Source: Rhodospirillales bacterium BBD 1991-14
GTDB taxonomy: Bacteria; Pseudomonadota; Alphaproteobacteria; Kiloniellales; Kiloniellaceae
Direction: 5' to 3'
Length of the DNA: 64,000 bases
Assembly (NCBI GenBank): GCA_001657395.1
Contig: LYSY01000002.1
Location: forward strand, 806,001 to 870,000
The position numbers were made by a program, and so were the translations under genes. Of the stretch, positions 1 to 7,551 are shown in pieces (positions within the stretch are counted from its first letter, which is position 1; every line of letters starts with the position of its first letter). The notes below the pieces were generated by a model. It did no database searches, was not told where the DNA came from, and was given only the letters and a program-made list of their open reading frames with translations.

Positions 1-597
1 AGCGTCGGAGATCACCAGCCGACCGCGCTCCGCGGTCATGGTGATGCTGTTTCCGTCTTCGTCTTCTTCGTAAAGGAAGACGCCGCTAAACGCGCGGCTG
101 CCGCGGCGTACGCCATTGGCCATGAAGGTGGAGCCGTTCACCTCCATGAAGGTGCGTGGCTGCAGGTAGGTGTTCACGGCCTGCTCCGCGACCTCGTGAA
201 TCAGGGCGCGGTAGGTATAGCGGGCATAGGGCTGGCCGAGGTTGAAGTTCACTGCCGAGACGGCGGTGAGAACCAGTGCCAGGATCAACACCGGCCGCAG
301 AAGCTGCGGCAGACCGATGCCGGCCGATCCAAGGGCATCGAGCTCCCGCGCGTGGTGCAGCCGGCTGAACGCCAGAAACACGCCGAGAAAAAAGGCCGCC
401 GGAAGCGCCAGCGCCATATAGTGCGGGACGAGAAAGGCCAGCATCTGCAGCAGCACGGTCAGGCCGCCGTCGGAATCCAGCACCATGTCGAGCAGGCGCA
501 ACATCCGTTCGGTCAACAGCACGAGAAGCGCGATGCCGACGGTCACTACCAGCGGCATCATGGTCTGCCTCAGAAGATAGCTGCTGATCGTCGACAC
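1..597 (-). CDS. lptF: LptF-type LPS export permease (3' end outside window)
   Basis: Inner-membrane permease of the LptBFG complex, which extracts lipopolysaccharide from the inner membrane. Only the first 199 residues are in the window; the gene continues off the left edge. I chose GTG at 597, preceded by a CGGAG-like ribosome site, because the reading frame gives a YjgP/YjgQ-type start: a short polar head (STISSYLLRQT), a first membrane segment near residues 13-33, and two more hydrophobic stretches near 50-75 and 95-115. The motif FSRLHHARELDALGSAGIG is characteristic of the family, with the helix-adjacent 'R-x-x-EL-A' pattern. The periplasmic jellyroll begins at about residue 140 and includes VNGSTFMANG. 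It lies 60 bases downstream of the HIT gene on the same strand, so cotranscription is possible. LptG belongs to the same family, but LptF fits better at the N-terminus. Confidence 0.85.
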   Translation of the reverse strand, partial: MSTISSYLLRQTMMPLVVTVGIALLVLLTERMLRLLDMVLDSDGGLTVLLQMLAFLVPHYMALALPAAFFLGVFLAFSRLHHARELDALGSAGIGLPQLLRPVLILALVLTAVSAVNFNLGQPYARYTYRALIHEVAEQAVNTYLQPRTFMEVNGSTFMANGVRRGSRAFSGVFLYEEDEDGNSITMTAERGRLVISDA

Positions 598-657
598 CCT
601 GGGCTCCGCTTTCCCGTCCGCCTGTTCTGGCCGCCAGTTCCGGTCCGCTTTCGGTCC

Positions 658-1131
658 CTAGGCTGCCGGGGCCGGCCAGGCCGCCTTCACCGCCTCGCCG
701 AGGCGTGCCAGCGCGGCTGCGTCCGGCGTGACCCCGGAAGACAGGTCGGGGGCGGCGGGCCAACCGGCATCCGGATAGACCGTTCCGGCGAACTCCTGGC
801 CGCTGTCATAGCGCGGAAGCACGTGAAAGTGGACGTCCGGATCGACCATCATCAGCATCAGATAGTTGATCTTCTGATAGGGGCGGAAGGCGCGCAGTCC
901 CGTTTCGATGTCCTTGACGGCCTGTTGAAGCTCGCCATAGGCCTCTGCGCTGATCTCGCTGAACGCCTGGGCCTCGTCCTTGCAGGCCAGCACCAGGGCG
1001 CCCAGGGTGGCCTGATGGGGACGCAGCAGCACCACCCAGTGCCCGTACTCCCGGATCAGCGAACCGGGATAGCCGAACTTTTGCATGGTCGCGTTGGGCC
1101 GGAGGGTTTCGGGTCCGCTTGACAAACTCAC
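658..1131 (-). CDS. HIT-family nucleotide hydrolase/transferase-like protein
   Basis: Small histidine-triad superfamily protein of 157 residues. Family members hydrolyse dinucleoside polyphosphates such as Ap4A or nucleotidyl conjugates. The catalytic region reads VDPDVHFHVLPRY near residue 100; His101 and His103 form the H-x-H core and the third histidine of the classic triad is replaced, as in divergent HIT proteins. An internal ATG at 1086 (MQKFGYPG) is a credible alternative start, because the first 15 residues look unstructured. A TTGACA hexamer for the opposite strand lies at the annotated 5' end. It sits upstream of lptF on the same strand. The exact substrate cannot be told from sequence. 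Confidence 0.8.
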   Translation of the reverse strand: MSLSSGPETLRPNATMQKFGYPGSLIREYGHWVVLLRPHQATLGALVLACKDEAQAFSEISAEAYGELQQAVKDIETGLRAFRPYQKINYLMLMMVDPDVHFHVLPRYDSGQEFAGTVYPDAGWPAAPDLSSGVTPDAAALARLGEAVKAAWPAPAA

Positions 1132-1269
1132 GACAGGATCATACCTCGCTGGGTCTGAGGGGCCGGACGGCGGCTGCTTTGCATGGGGATGTTCCCGCCA
1201 TCGCAGCCGTACTAGTGAAGGCCGCCGGGAGCCTGGCGGCGTCTTGCTGCCGGACGATAAGGAGATGTG

Positions 1270-1779
1270 ATGATCATTTCCCGGATCTCAACCTTGAAAC
1301 GGATCAGCACAAGCTTGGCCGCATTCCTGGGCCTGGGCGTGCTTGCCCTGGGTCTCGCCCGGGGCGACGCGATCGCTGCCGGGCAGTCGGCCTGCACGGC
1401 GGAGGAGGGCGCGCAGATTGAGGTCAAAGTTGAAAATGTGCGCAGTTCCAAAGGGTTGATAACAGCAGTTTTGTACAGCGATGACCCGGAGGGCTTCCTG
1501 AAGCGGGGGCAGCGGCTTGACCGCATAAGGGTCGAGGCCAAAGAGGGCGAGACGCTGCTGTGCCTTAAGGCCCCGGCCGAGGGCCGCTACACGGTCGCAC
1601 TCTATCACGATGAGAACGGGAACAAAGAGTTCGATCGGAATTTCCTCGGCATTCCGTCCGAAGGCTATGGCTTCTCAAACAACCCGGGGTTCCGCTTCGG
1701 CAAGCCGGAGCAGGAGGAAACCCTTTTTTCGGTCAACGGAAGCACGACCAAGGTGAGCATCTCTGTGCTCTATCTTTAG
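1270..1779 (+). CDS. DUF2141 secreted protein
   Basis: Protein of 169 residues with an N-terminal hydrophobic signal (LAAFLGLGVLALGLA) followed by a DUF2141 beta-sandwich. The family signature is visible as YHDENGNKEFDRNFLGIP followed by EGYGFSNN. DUF2141 proteins are small exported proteins of unknown role. I prefer ATG at 1270 because AAGGAG at 1259-1264 sits five bases upstream; GTG at 1267 would be too close to it. The gene stands alone between two minus-strand genes. Its 3' end is odd: the stop codon is part of a 13-bp tandem repeat, described separately. Confidence 0.85.
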   Translation: MIISRISTLKRISTSLAAFLGLGVLALGLARGDAIAAGQSACTAEEGAQIEVKVENVRSSKGLITAVLYSDDPEGFLKRGQRLDRIRVEAKEGETLLCLKAPAEGRYTVALYHDENGNKEFDRNFLGIPSEGYGFSNNPGFRFGKPEQEETLFSVNGSTTKVSISVLYL

Positions 1780-1826
1780 GTCCTGGCTTTAGGTCCCGGC
1801 TTTAGGTCCTGGCAGGCTTTAGGCCC
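1775..1826 (+). repeat. 13-bp tandem repeat carrying the stop codon of the DUF2141 gene
   Basis: TTTAGGTCCTGGC at 1775-1787 is repeated at 1788-1800 (one mismatch) and 1801-1813 (exact). A degenerate TTTAGGCCC follows at 1818. Each unit carries TAG at a spacing of 13, so stops fall in frames 0, +1 and +2 after the gene. Confidence 0.9.
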
Positions 1827-2771
1827 TTACAGGCGGTAGCGCCGGGCCTCGGAGAACCGCCCGCCGGCCGGGTCGAAGCCGCGGGCCGTTACATCGATGC
1901 GCCAGCGCTTCCCGTCCTGCTCAATGGTGTAGAGCTGGTAGTGCGCCTGCGGCTTCTTGCCGCTGCTGGCCGCCGAGGCTGAAGGCACGCCCAGAACCGG
2001 CACGGGGTCCTGCGGACCGTCGATGGTCTGCTTGCCGAAGGTGTGGTCGTGACCATGCAGCACCAGTTCGGCACCGCGTTCGGCGATCACCTTGCGGAAG
2101 GGCTCCGCATCGATCAGGCGTTTGCGCCGGGCGATACCCTCCAGGCTCGGCGGATGATGAAGCAGCACGATCCGGAACCAGCCTTCCCGTCCCAGGCGCT
2201 CCAGGCTTTCGCTGAGGCGCGCCAGCTGGGTTTCGCCGAGGGTGCCGTGCGCGCAGAACAGCGGCGTCGGCTGGGCTGAGCTGAGGCCCAGGATGGCCGC
2301 CGGGCCGCGGAACCGCACGAAGGGAAAGGCATCGGGCCCGATCTTGGGTGGGCCAGGGGGTGGGCCGGGCTGGGCGGCACCGTTCGTGGGTTCCGTGCTG
2401 GTCGGGTCCCCCGTCATGAAGGCCTGCCACTTGCCGAGAGAGGCATCCCAGGGAACCGCCACGTAGGCGTCGTGGTTGCCGGGGATGACGGTCACCTGCT
2501 CGGCACTGCCCAGGCTGTGCAGCCACTTCCCGACCTGGGAGAACTCCTGCTCCAGGGCGATGTTGGTCAGGTCGCCGGTGATCACCAGGTGGTCCGCGCC
2601 GGCAGTGGCCAGATCCGCGGCCAGGGCGGCCAGCACCTCCGGGCGGTGCATCGCGCGGCGCTTGCGCAGCCACGACAGATAGCCGAAGAAGCGCTTGTTC
2701 AGGATGTCCGCCGGCCGCACCGGGGGCAGCGGTCCCAGATGCGGATCGGAGAGGTGGGCGAGGGTAAACAC
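1827..2771 (-). CDS. calcineurin-like metallophosphoesterase
   Basis: Binuclear-metal phosphoesterase of about 314 residues, cytoplasmic because no signal peptide is seen. The motifs appear in family order: SDPHLG near the start (D-x-H), GDLTN (G-D-x-x-N), GNHD, a paired histidine in LLHHPP, and GHDH toward the C-terminus. The spacing matches class III cyclic-nucleotide phosphodiesterase (CpdA-like) enzymes, but a linker rich in Pro and Gly after PTSTEP is longer than usual, so the substrate is unsure. The open frame extends upstream to a TTG at 2852. I prefer GTG at 2771 because it begins directly at the conserved VFTLAHLSDPH core. The gene is divergent from the nucleotidyltransferase at 2884. 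Confidence 0.85.
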   Translation of the reverse strand: MFTLAHLSDPHLGPLPPVRPADILNKRFFGYLSWLRKRRAMHRPEVLAALAADLATAGADHLVITGDLTNIALEQEFSQVGKWLHSLGSAEQVTVIPGNHDAYVAVPWDASLGKWQAFMTGDPTSTEPTNGAAQPGPPPGPPKIGPDAFPFVRFRGPAAILGLSSAQPTPLFCAHGTLGETQLARLSESLERLGREGWFRIVLLHHPPSLEGIARRKRLIDAEPFRKVIAERGAELVLHGHDHTFGKQTIDGPQDPVPVLGVPSASAASSGKKPQAHYQLYTIEQDGKRWRIDVTARGFDPAGGRFSEARRYRL

Positions 2772-2883
2772 CAGTTTTTCGCTGGACCTGCCGGCAGCTC
2801 GAAGGTTGACGTTTCTGCGGGAACATGTGATCAAAATGCCCCTCAAGGTCAAAGATAAATTCGCCTAAGGGGTTCTTTCTGCA

Positions 2884-3657
2884 TTGAAAGCATTGGTTAT
2901 CGGAGCCGGCCAGGGCCGGCGCCTGCTTCCGCTCACAGAAGTCGAACCCAAGGCGCTCCTCCCCGTTGGCAGGCAGAGCCTGCTTGAGTGGCAGGTCGAT
3001 GCCCTGGTGAACTGCGGCGTCGACGAAATCGTGTTCCTGGCCGGCTTCAACCTGCCGGCAGTCGAGCGCAGCCTCAGCAAATGCGCCGAACGCTGGCCGC
3101 AGGCCGCTTTTCGCCCGGTCTACAACCCCTTCTATGCGGTCGCGGACAACCTGGCGACCTGTTGGATGGCCCGCCAGGAGATGGAGGGGGACTTTCTGTT
3201 GCTGAACAGCGATACGCTGTTCAGCCAGCCGGTCCTGGAGACGCTTCTTGCCAGCCCTGCGGCGGCCGTCAGCCTGGCCGTCGACCACAAGGACCGCTAC
3301 GACGACGACGACATGAAGGTGGAACTGGACGGCAAGCGCCTGCTGGACATCGGCAAGACCCTGCCGCCGGAGCGGGTGCATGGCGAATCCATCGGCATGC
3401 TGTATTTCCGCGGCGAGGGGCCGGCGCGCTTTGTCGCTGCGCTGGAGACGGCCATGCAGGACGCCCAGGCGCTCCGGCAATGGTATCTCTCGGTGGTCGC
3501 GTCGCTGGCTTCGAAGCTGGAGATCCAGGCAGTCACGATCAGCGGCCACGACTGGTGCGAGATCGACTATCCCGTCGATCTCAAGGCCGCCCGCCAAATG
3601 GTAGCGTCGTGGCAGCCGGATGCCGATCCCGTCCTGATGTCAGCCAAGTCCTCTTAA
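2884..3657 (+). CDS. sugar-phosphate/choline-phosphate type nucleotidyltransferase
   Basis: Nucleotidyltransferase (257 residues) of the NTP_transferase fold. The N-terminal signature GAGQGRRLLPLTEVEPKALL binds the nucleotide (G-x-G-x-R, with the catalytic Lys in E-P-K). LNSDTLF supplies the metal-binding Asp and EIDYPVDL a second acidic site. The pattern resembles LicC-like cytidylyltransferases that activate phosphocholine or similar headgroups, but the substrate is inferred only from fold and length. Translation starts at TTG 2884 with AAGGGG eleven bases upstream; no ATG fits. It ends 18 bases inside the convergent minus-strand MobA-like gene, so the two nucleotidyltransferases meet tail to tail. 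Confidence 0.75.
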   Translation: MKALVIGAGQGRRLLPLTEVEPKALLPVGRQSLLEWQVDALVNCGVDEIVFLAGFNLPAVERSLSKCAERWPQAAFRPVYNPFYAVADNLATCWMARQEMEGDFLLLNSDTLFSQPVLETLLASPAAAVSLAVDHKDRYDDDDMKVELDGKRLLDIGKTLPPERVHGESIGMLYFRGEGPARFVAALETAMQDAQALRQWYLSVVASLASKLEIQAVTISGHDWCEIDYPVDLKAARQMVASWQPDADPVLMSAKSS

Positions 3658-4455
3658 GACCTTTTCCGCGAGGTCAAGATCCTCCGGCTTGTCGACGTCG
3701 ATCGCGGCCTCCGCAAAGGGCATCTTCACGGCTGATACCGCGATTCCGAGCCGCCCGGACACCCGCGCCATGGCCTCGTCCAGACTGAAGCGCCGCAGGA
3801 GGTAGCCGAGCAGCAGGGCCGGCCCGAAGAGCGCGGCGATCCGCCAGGGCTGCTTGCGGTGCTGTTCGACCCTGCGCCAGAGACGCACGGCCTCCAGGCC
3901 TTCCATGCCCAGCAGGGCGAAGAGGTTGCTGCCGGAGTAGCGCTCGTCACGAAAGCGCAGATAGGTGCGCCGGGAGGCCGGGTAGCGCGCCAGCAGGGTG
4001 CCGGAGGCCGTAACGCCGGCCGTCACCGAGGCGCCGCCGTTCAGGCTCTCGGCACAGAAGTGGTCGACCATCGCGCGGCTCAGGAGCGCATGATCCCCCG
4101 TCGTGATGAGGACGGGAAAGGGCCTGTCCAGGGAGTCCAGGGCCTGGAGAACGCTCTGGCTCGGTGTGGCGGCCGCAGGCAGAGCCAGGAGACGGCCGCT
4201 CCGGCGCAGCGCAGCCAGCCCGTCGAGGCGCTCGAGCAGCAGCGGGTCGGCCAGGCAGACGGCAATCGCCCCGATCTGCGGGCTCTCGGCCAGGGCCCCG
4301 ACGACCCGCTCCAGCATCGGCCGTCCGGCGACCATGGCGAGGCACTTGTGGTCGACCCCGGCGGCTCGGGAAACCGGATCGTCAACACCGCGGTCGGCGG
4401 CCAGCACCAGGGCGGTGAAGCGCCTGTCTTCAGGCATGGCCGGGGCGGGGCTCAT
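3640..4455 (-). CDS. MobA-like NTP transferase
   Basis: Nucleotidyltransferase of about 271 residues. The N-terminal loop reads ALVLAADRG, followed by a late conserved Lys in HKCLAMVAGRPMLERVV and a metal-binding Asp in TTGDHALLS. The C-terminus has AAIDVDKPEDLDLAE, the usual end of MobA-like transferases. The G-x-x-x-R nucleotide loop is weak here (ADRGVDD), so activity should not be assumed. I start at ATG 4455, which overlaps the TGA of the upstream GNAT-like gene as ATGA; the open frame upstream is antisense noise within that gene. The order fatty-acid hydroxylase, GNAT-like protein and this gene on one strand suggests an operon acting on a lipid or envelope component, which is inference. 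Confidence 0.75.
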   Translation of the reverse strand: MSPAPAMPEDRRFTALVLAADRGVDDPVSRAAGVDHKCLAMVAGRPMLERVVGALAESPQIGAIAVCLADPLLLERLDGLAALRRSGRLLALPAAATPSQSVLQALDSLDRPFPVLITTGDHALLSRAMVDHFCAESLNGGASVTAGVTASGTLLARYPASRRTYLRFRDERYSGSNLFALLGMEGLEAVRLWRRVEQHRKQPWRIAALFGPALLLGYLLRRFSLDEAMARVSGRLGIAVSAVKMPFAEAAIDVDKPEDLDLAEKVLRGLG

Positions 4456-5606
4456 GCGGCGAGATCGCGCCCGTAGAGGCGGTAGGTCTTGTAGGGAACG
4501 GCCCCCAACGCCTCGATCATGCGGATCATCGGCTGGTTGTCCTCCAGCACCCAGGAGAGCTCGCCGTGCTCGACGCCCAGCGCGCACTGGCTTTGACGGA
4601 TTCTTTCGATTACGGAAAATGCCAGCATGGCCCCCATGAGGCCGCCCTGGTGGGCCCGCCGCACGCCCATCAGGGGCACGCGGGCGGTCCTGGTGGTGTT
4701 CACCTTCAGCCGCCAGATCAGCTTGGCCCAGCCGAACGGCAGGAGGCGTCCGTCCAGATCGGCAATCGCCTCGTTCACGTTGGGCAGGCTGATGGCCATG
4801 GCCACGGGAACGCCGTCCAGTTCCGCGATGGCGATCGACTGCGGGCGGACGATCGGTTTCAGGTCCTTTGCCAGCCGCTGCAGTTCCGCCTGGGACATGG
4901 GAACGAAGCCCCAGTTCTCCGACCAGGCATCGTTGAAGATATCCATGATCGTAGACAGCTCCTGCTCATAGCGGCCCATGTCCATCGGCCGGACGGTCAG
5001 TGCGTCCAATGCGGTGGCCTTGCCCAGCAGGCCTGCCACCGGCGGCGGGGGCTGCGTGCGGGCGTCATAGTGATAGCACAGGAGGTCCTTCAGCTTGCGG
5101 TAGCCCAGAGCCTCCAGATGCCCGGCATAGTAAGACCGGGCATGGCCCATCAGCAGGTACGGCGGTGTCGCGAAGCCGTCGACCAGAAGCCCGAGTTCCT
5201 CGTTGATCGACAGGTTGAAGGGGCCGGCGATGCGCCGCATCCCCTGGTCGCGAAGCCAGGTTTCGGCGGTTTCGGTGACGGCCCGGAACGTCTCGGCCCT
5301 GTCTTCGGCCTCCAGCATGCCGAAGTGGCCGGTCGCGTCGCGGTGGCGGGCAAGATGGCTGTGGTTGATCTGGGCGGAGATCCGGCCCACCGGCCGGCCG
5401 CCGCGCAGGGCCAGCCAGAAGCGCGCCTTGGCGTCCTGGAAGAAGGGGTTCTTGCCGGGATTGAGGTGGTCGCGGCGCTCCTGAAGCAGCGGCGGGACCC
5501 AGGCCGGATCGTCGCGGTAGAGCGTCCAGGGCAGGCGGATGAAGGCCTCCCGCTCGGCGGCGGTCTCCACGGCCTTGATGCTCAGCGCCTGGGTGCCGCT
5601 GGTCAT
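4452..5606 (-). CDS. GNAT-superfamily-like protein (YghO type)
   Basis: Soluble protein of 384 residues of a family common in proteobacteria and usually annotated as uncharacterised or GNAT-like. It begins with a polar region containing FIRLPWTLYRDDPAWVPPLL, a hallmark of the group, and continues with NPFFQDAKARFWLALRGGRPVGRISA, which is the acetyltransferase-like beta-strand and turn. Later blocks are GPFNLSINEELGLLVDGF and VLEDNQPMIRMIEALGA, the latter resembling the C-terminal GNAT helix that reads N-x-x-M. GGAAGGGC lies just upstream of ATG 5606. The stop overlaps the next gene's start by four bases, so the two are translationally coupled. No substrate is known. Confidence 0.8.
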   Translation of the reverse strand: MTSGTQALSIKAVETAAEREAFIRLPWTLYRDDPAWVPPLLQERRDHLNPGKNPFFQDAKARFWLALRGGRPVGRISAQINHSHLARHRDATGHFGMLEAEDRAETFRAVTETAETWLRDQGMRRIAGPFNLSINEELGLLVDGFATPPYLLMGHARSYYAGHLEALGYRKLKDLLCYHYDARTQPPPPVAGLLGKATALDALTVRPMDMGRYEQELSTIMDIFNDAWSENWGFVPMSQAELQRLAKDLKPIVRPQSIAIAELDGVPVAMAISLPNVNEAIADLDGRLLPFGWAKLIWRLKVNTTRTARVPLMGVRRAHQGGLMGAMLAFSVIERIRQSQCALGVEHGELSWVLEDNQPMIRMIEALGAVPYKTYRLYGRDLAA

Positions 5607-5704
5607 GCCCTTCCGGCGCTCCCGGGTCCGGTCAGGGGACCGGACGGCAGTGGCGAATCGCCGGGCTGCTGCTGCCCAGCCTCTGTGCTGGACTATGCGC
5701 CTGC

Positions 5705-6469
5705 TCAGTCATCCCGTCTGTGCCTCTGCACCTGGCTGCCGTCGGCGGCCAGGCCCGAAAGCTCCGCCACCCAGGGAAAGCGCTGGGTTTCCGGGCCGGT
5801 GTAGCCGAGGTTGAAGACGGTGGCGCTGCGCGGCGTCTGCTTCGCATCGGCATAGAAGGTGTTGAACACCCGATCCCAGAAGAAGTTGGTGATGCCGAAG
5901 TTGCCCTGTTCGCTGTGGAAGTGGTGGGCCAGATGATGGCGCTTGATCCGCCTGAGAAACGCCAGCCTCGGCGTGAAGGGAAGATGCTGGATGCAGTGGC
6001 AGAACTCGTAGAAGCAGGTTGTCACGATGCCCGTGGCGGCCGCCGCGGCCGCGGCGCCCGGGCCGCCGATCAGCCAGCCGATCGGAATGGTGACGGCCAG
6101 AATTGTCGGCAGCGTGGTGTAAAGCGAGCCGAACAGGACGCCCAGATCGTTGGGATCGCGGTGGTGGTCGAAATGGATGCGTTTCCATAGGGCCGCGGTC
6201 TGCGGAAACCGGTAGAGCAGGCGGCCATGCAGCACGAAGCGGTGCAGCACATACCAGACCACCGGATAGACCAGGAGCGTGGCGGCAATCGCGGCTGCCA
6301 TGGCCAGCGGCTGCGCGCCCCAATAGGCGGCCAGGCCCGCGCCCACCAAGGTGAGCAGCGCGTAGGCCTGAATGGCCGGGTAGGTCACATAGGCCCAGAC
6401 CAGCTCGCGCAGGGTCATCTTGTCGAGAAAGTACTTGCGCCCCGACCAGGGCGTTCTGCTGATCAGCAC
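5705..6469 (-). CDS. sterol desaturase/fatty acid hydroxylase family protein
   Basis: Integral membrane di-iron oxygenase of 254 residues. The histidine clusters of the superfamily are present in order: HRFVLH (near residue 76), HFDHH (near 99), HCIQH (near 160) and HHLAHH (near 180). Hydrophobic segments lie around residues 33-50, 56-75, 115-135 and 140-155. The family hydroxylates fatty acyl chains, sterols or carotenoids using O2. It begins at GTG 6469; ATG 6418 is an alternative. The downstream genes on the same strand are the GNAT-like and MobA-like genes, with a 98-base gap. The substrate is unknown; lipid A or ornithine-lipid hydroxylation are possibilities, not shown. Confidence 0.85.
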   Translation of the reverse strand: MLISRTPWSGRKYFLDKMTLRELVWAYVTYPAIQAYALLTLVGAGLAAYWGAQPLAMAAAIAATLLVYPVVWYVLHRFVLHGRLLYRFPQTAALWKRIHFDHHRDPNDLGVLFGSLYTTLPTILAVTIPIGWLIGGPGAAAAAAATGIVTTCFYEFCHCIQHLPFTPRLAFLRRIKRHHLAHHFHSEQGNFGITNFFWDRVFNTFYADAKQTPRSATVFNLGYTGPETQRFPWVAELSGLAADGSQVQRHRRDD

Positions 6470-6607
6470 GATCGCGAACCTTTGGGTTTCTCAGGCTGTC
6501 TTTACTGGAATGGCCTCAAAACTAGGGCTTAGAAGGCTGAGAATCAACGCTTTCACAAGCCTTTCCGGGACGCCGCCGCCGCCCAATCGGCAGGGGTGAC
6601 GAAAGCC

Positions 6608-7366
6608 TCAGATCCAGGAGATGCGGGTGCCCGGCTTGTGCCGGTTTACGAGCTGGCGCAGGCGCCCGCCCCAGCCGGCGGTGATCTCGCGCTTGTCCAG
6701 AACCGTGAGGTCCCGATCCAGCCGGTAGACCACGGGGGTCGCGGTGGCGATGCGGAACGCCGTGGCGCTGGCGTCGTCGAGGTGCTCGATCTGGCGGACG
6801 AGGCCTCGGATGCTGCTGGTGTGGGCCACCACCAGGGCATTCTCGCCCTGGCTGAGGCGCGGGGCGAGCACTTCCGTCCACCAGGGGGCGACCCTTGCAC
6901 ATGCCTGCTCCAGGCTCTCGCTGCGCGGCAGCAGGACCGGATCGATTCCGGCATAGAGCGGATCCCGGCAGGGCAGCCGTGGGTCACCGTCGGGCAGCGG
7001 CGGCGGCGCGGCCGTGAACTGGCGGCGCCATTGGCCGAGTTGCTGGTTGCCGTGGCGCATGGCCATCTTGGCCCGGTTCTCGCCCTGCAGAACGCCATAA
7101 TGGCGCTCGTTCAGCCGCCAGCTCCGGATCACCGCCAGGTCGGGGCGCTCCATTTGCTGAAGCATGACCGAGAGAGACTCCGCGGCGCGGCTGAGGAGAG
7201 AGGTGGCGCAGAGCCCGAAGGCCAGGCCCAGGTCGGCCACCAGCCGGCCGGCGGCACGGGCCTCCCGCCGGCCTTCGGCGCTTAAGGGGGCATCGGCCCA
7301 CCCCGCAAAGCGGTTCTGCTTCGACCACTCGGTCTTGCCGTGTCGCACCAGGACAAGTGTAGGCAT
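6608..7366 (-). CDS. gpmA: 2,3-bisphosphoglycerate-dependent phosphoglycerate mutase
   Basis: Histidine-phosphatase superfamily enzyme of 252 residues. VRHGKTEWSKQNRFAGWADA carries the phosphorylated His near residue 9 and the dPGM-type N-x-x-x-GW-D block. NERHYGVLQGENRA and MAMRHGNQQLGQWRR match the substrate-binding insert of phosphoglycerate mutases, and VVAHTSSIRGLVRQIEHL provides the second catalytic His (usually H-G-N-S-L-R; here H-T-S-S-I-R). The reaction interconverts 3- and 2-phosphoglycerate in glycolysis. ATG 7366 is chosen because GGGGAG precedes it. The altered HGN to HTS motif and the basic C-terminus leave some doubt that it is the housekeeping enzyme. Confidence 0.8.
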   Translation of the reverse strand: MPTLVLVRHGKTEWSKQNRFAGWADAPLSAEGRREARAAGRLVADLGLAFGLCATSLLSRAAESLSVMLQQMERPDLAVIRSWRLNERHYGVLQGENRAKMAMRHGNQQLGQWRRQFTAAPPPLPDGDPRLPCRDPLYAGIDPVLLPRSESLEQACARVAPWWTEVLAPRLSQGENALVVAHTSSIRGLVRQIEHLDDASATAFRIATATPVVYRLDRDLTVLDKREITAGWGGRLRQLVNRHKPGTRISWI

Positions 7367-7529
7367 TTTCTCCCCTGCTTTGCCGAAGCATGCCATGGCC
7401 GGCGAGGGCCTTTACCGTCGGGACCAGGGGATATAAACCCTAGAGGCGCCGCCCGCAAATGCTCCCCTTCGCCGGGGTCAGGGGCGGCCTGTTCTTAAGG
7501 CGACACGGAAACGCAACCTGCCGACCGCC

Positions 7530-7551
7530 ATGACCGCAGTATGACCGCAGT
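7530..7551 (+). repeat. 11-bp tandem duplication of the ELM1-gene start
   Basis: ATGACCGCAGT occurs at 7530-7540 and again at 7541-7551. The first copy opens a four-codon ORF (M-T-A-V-stop) whose TGA at 7542-7544 overlaps the ATG at 7541 as ATGA. Confidence 0.9.
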
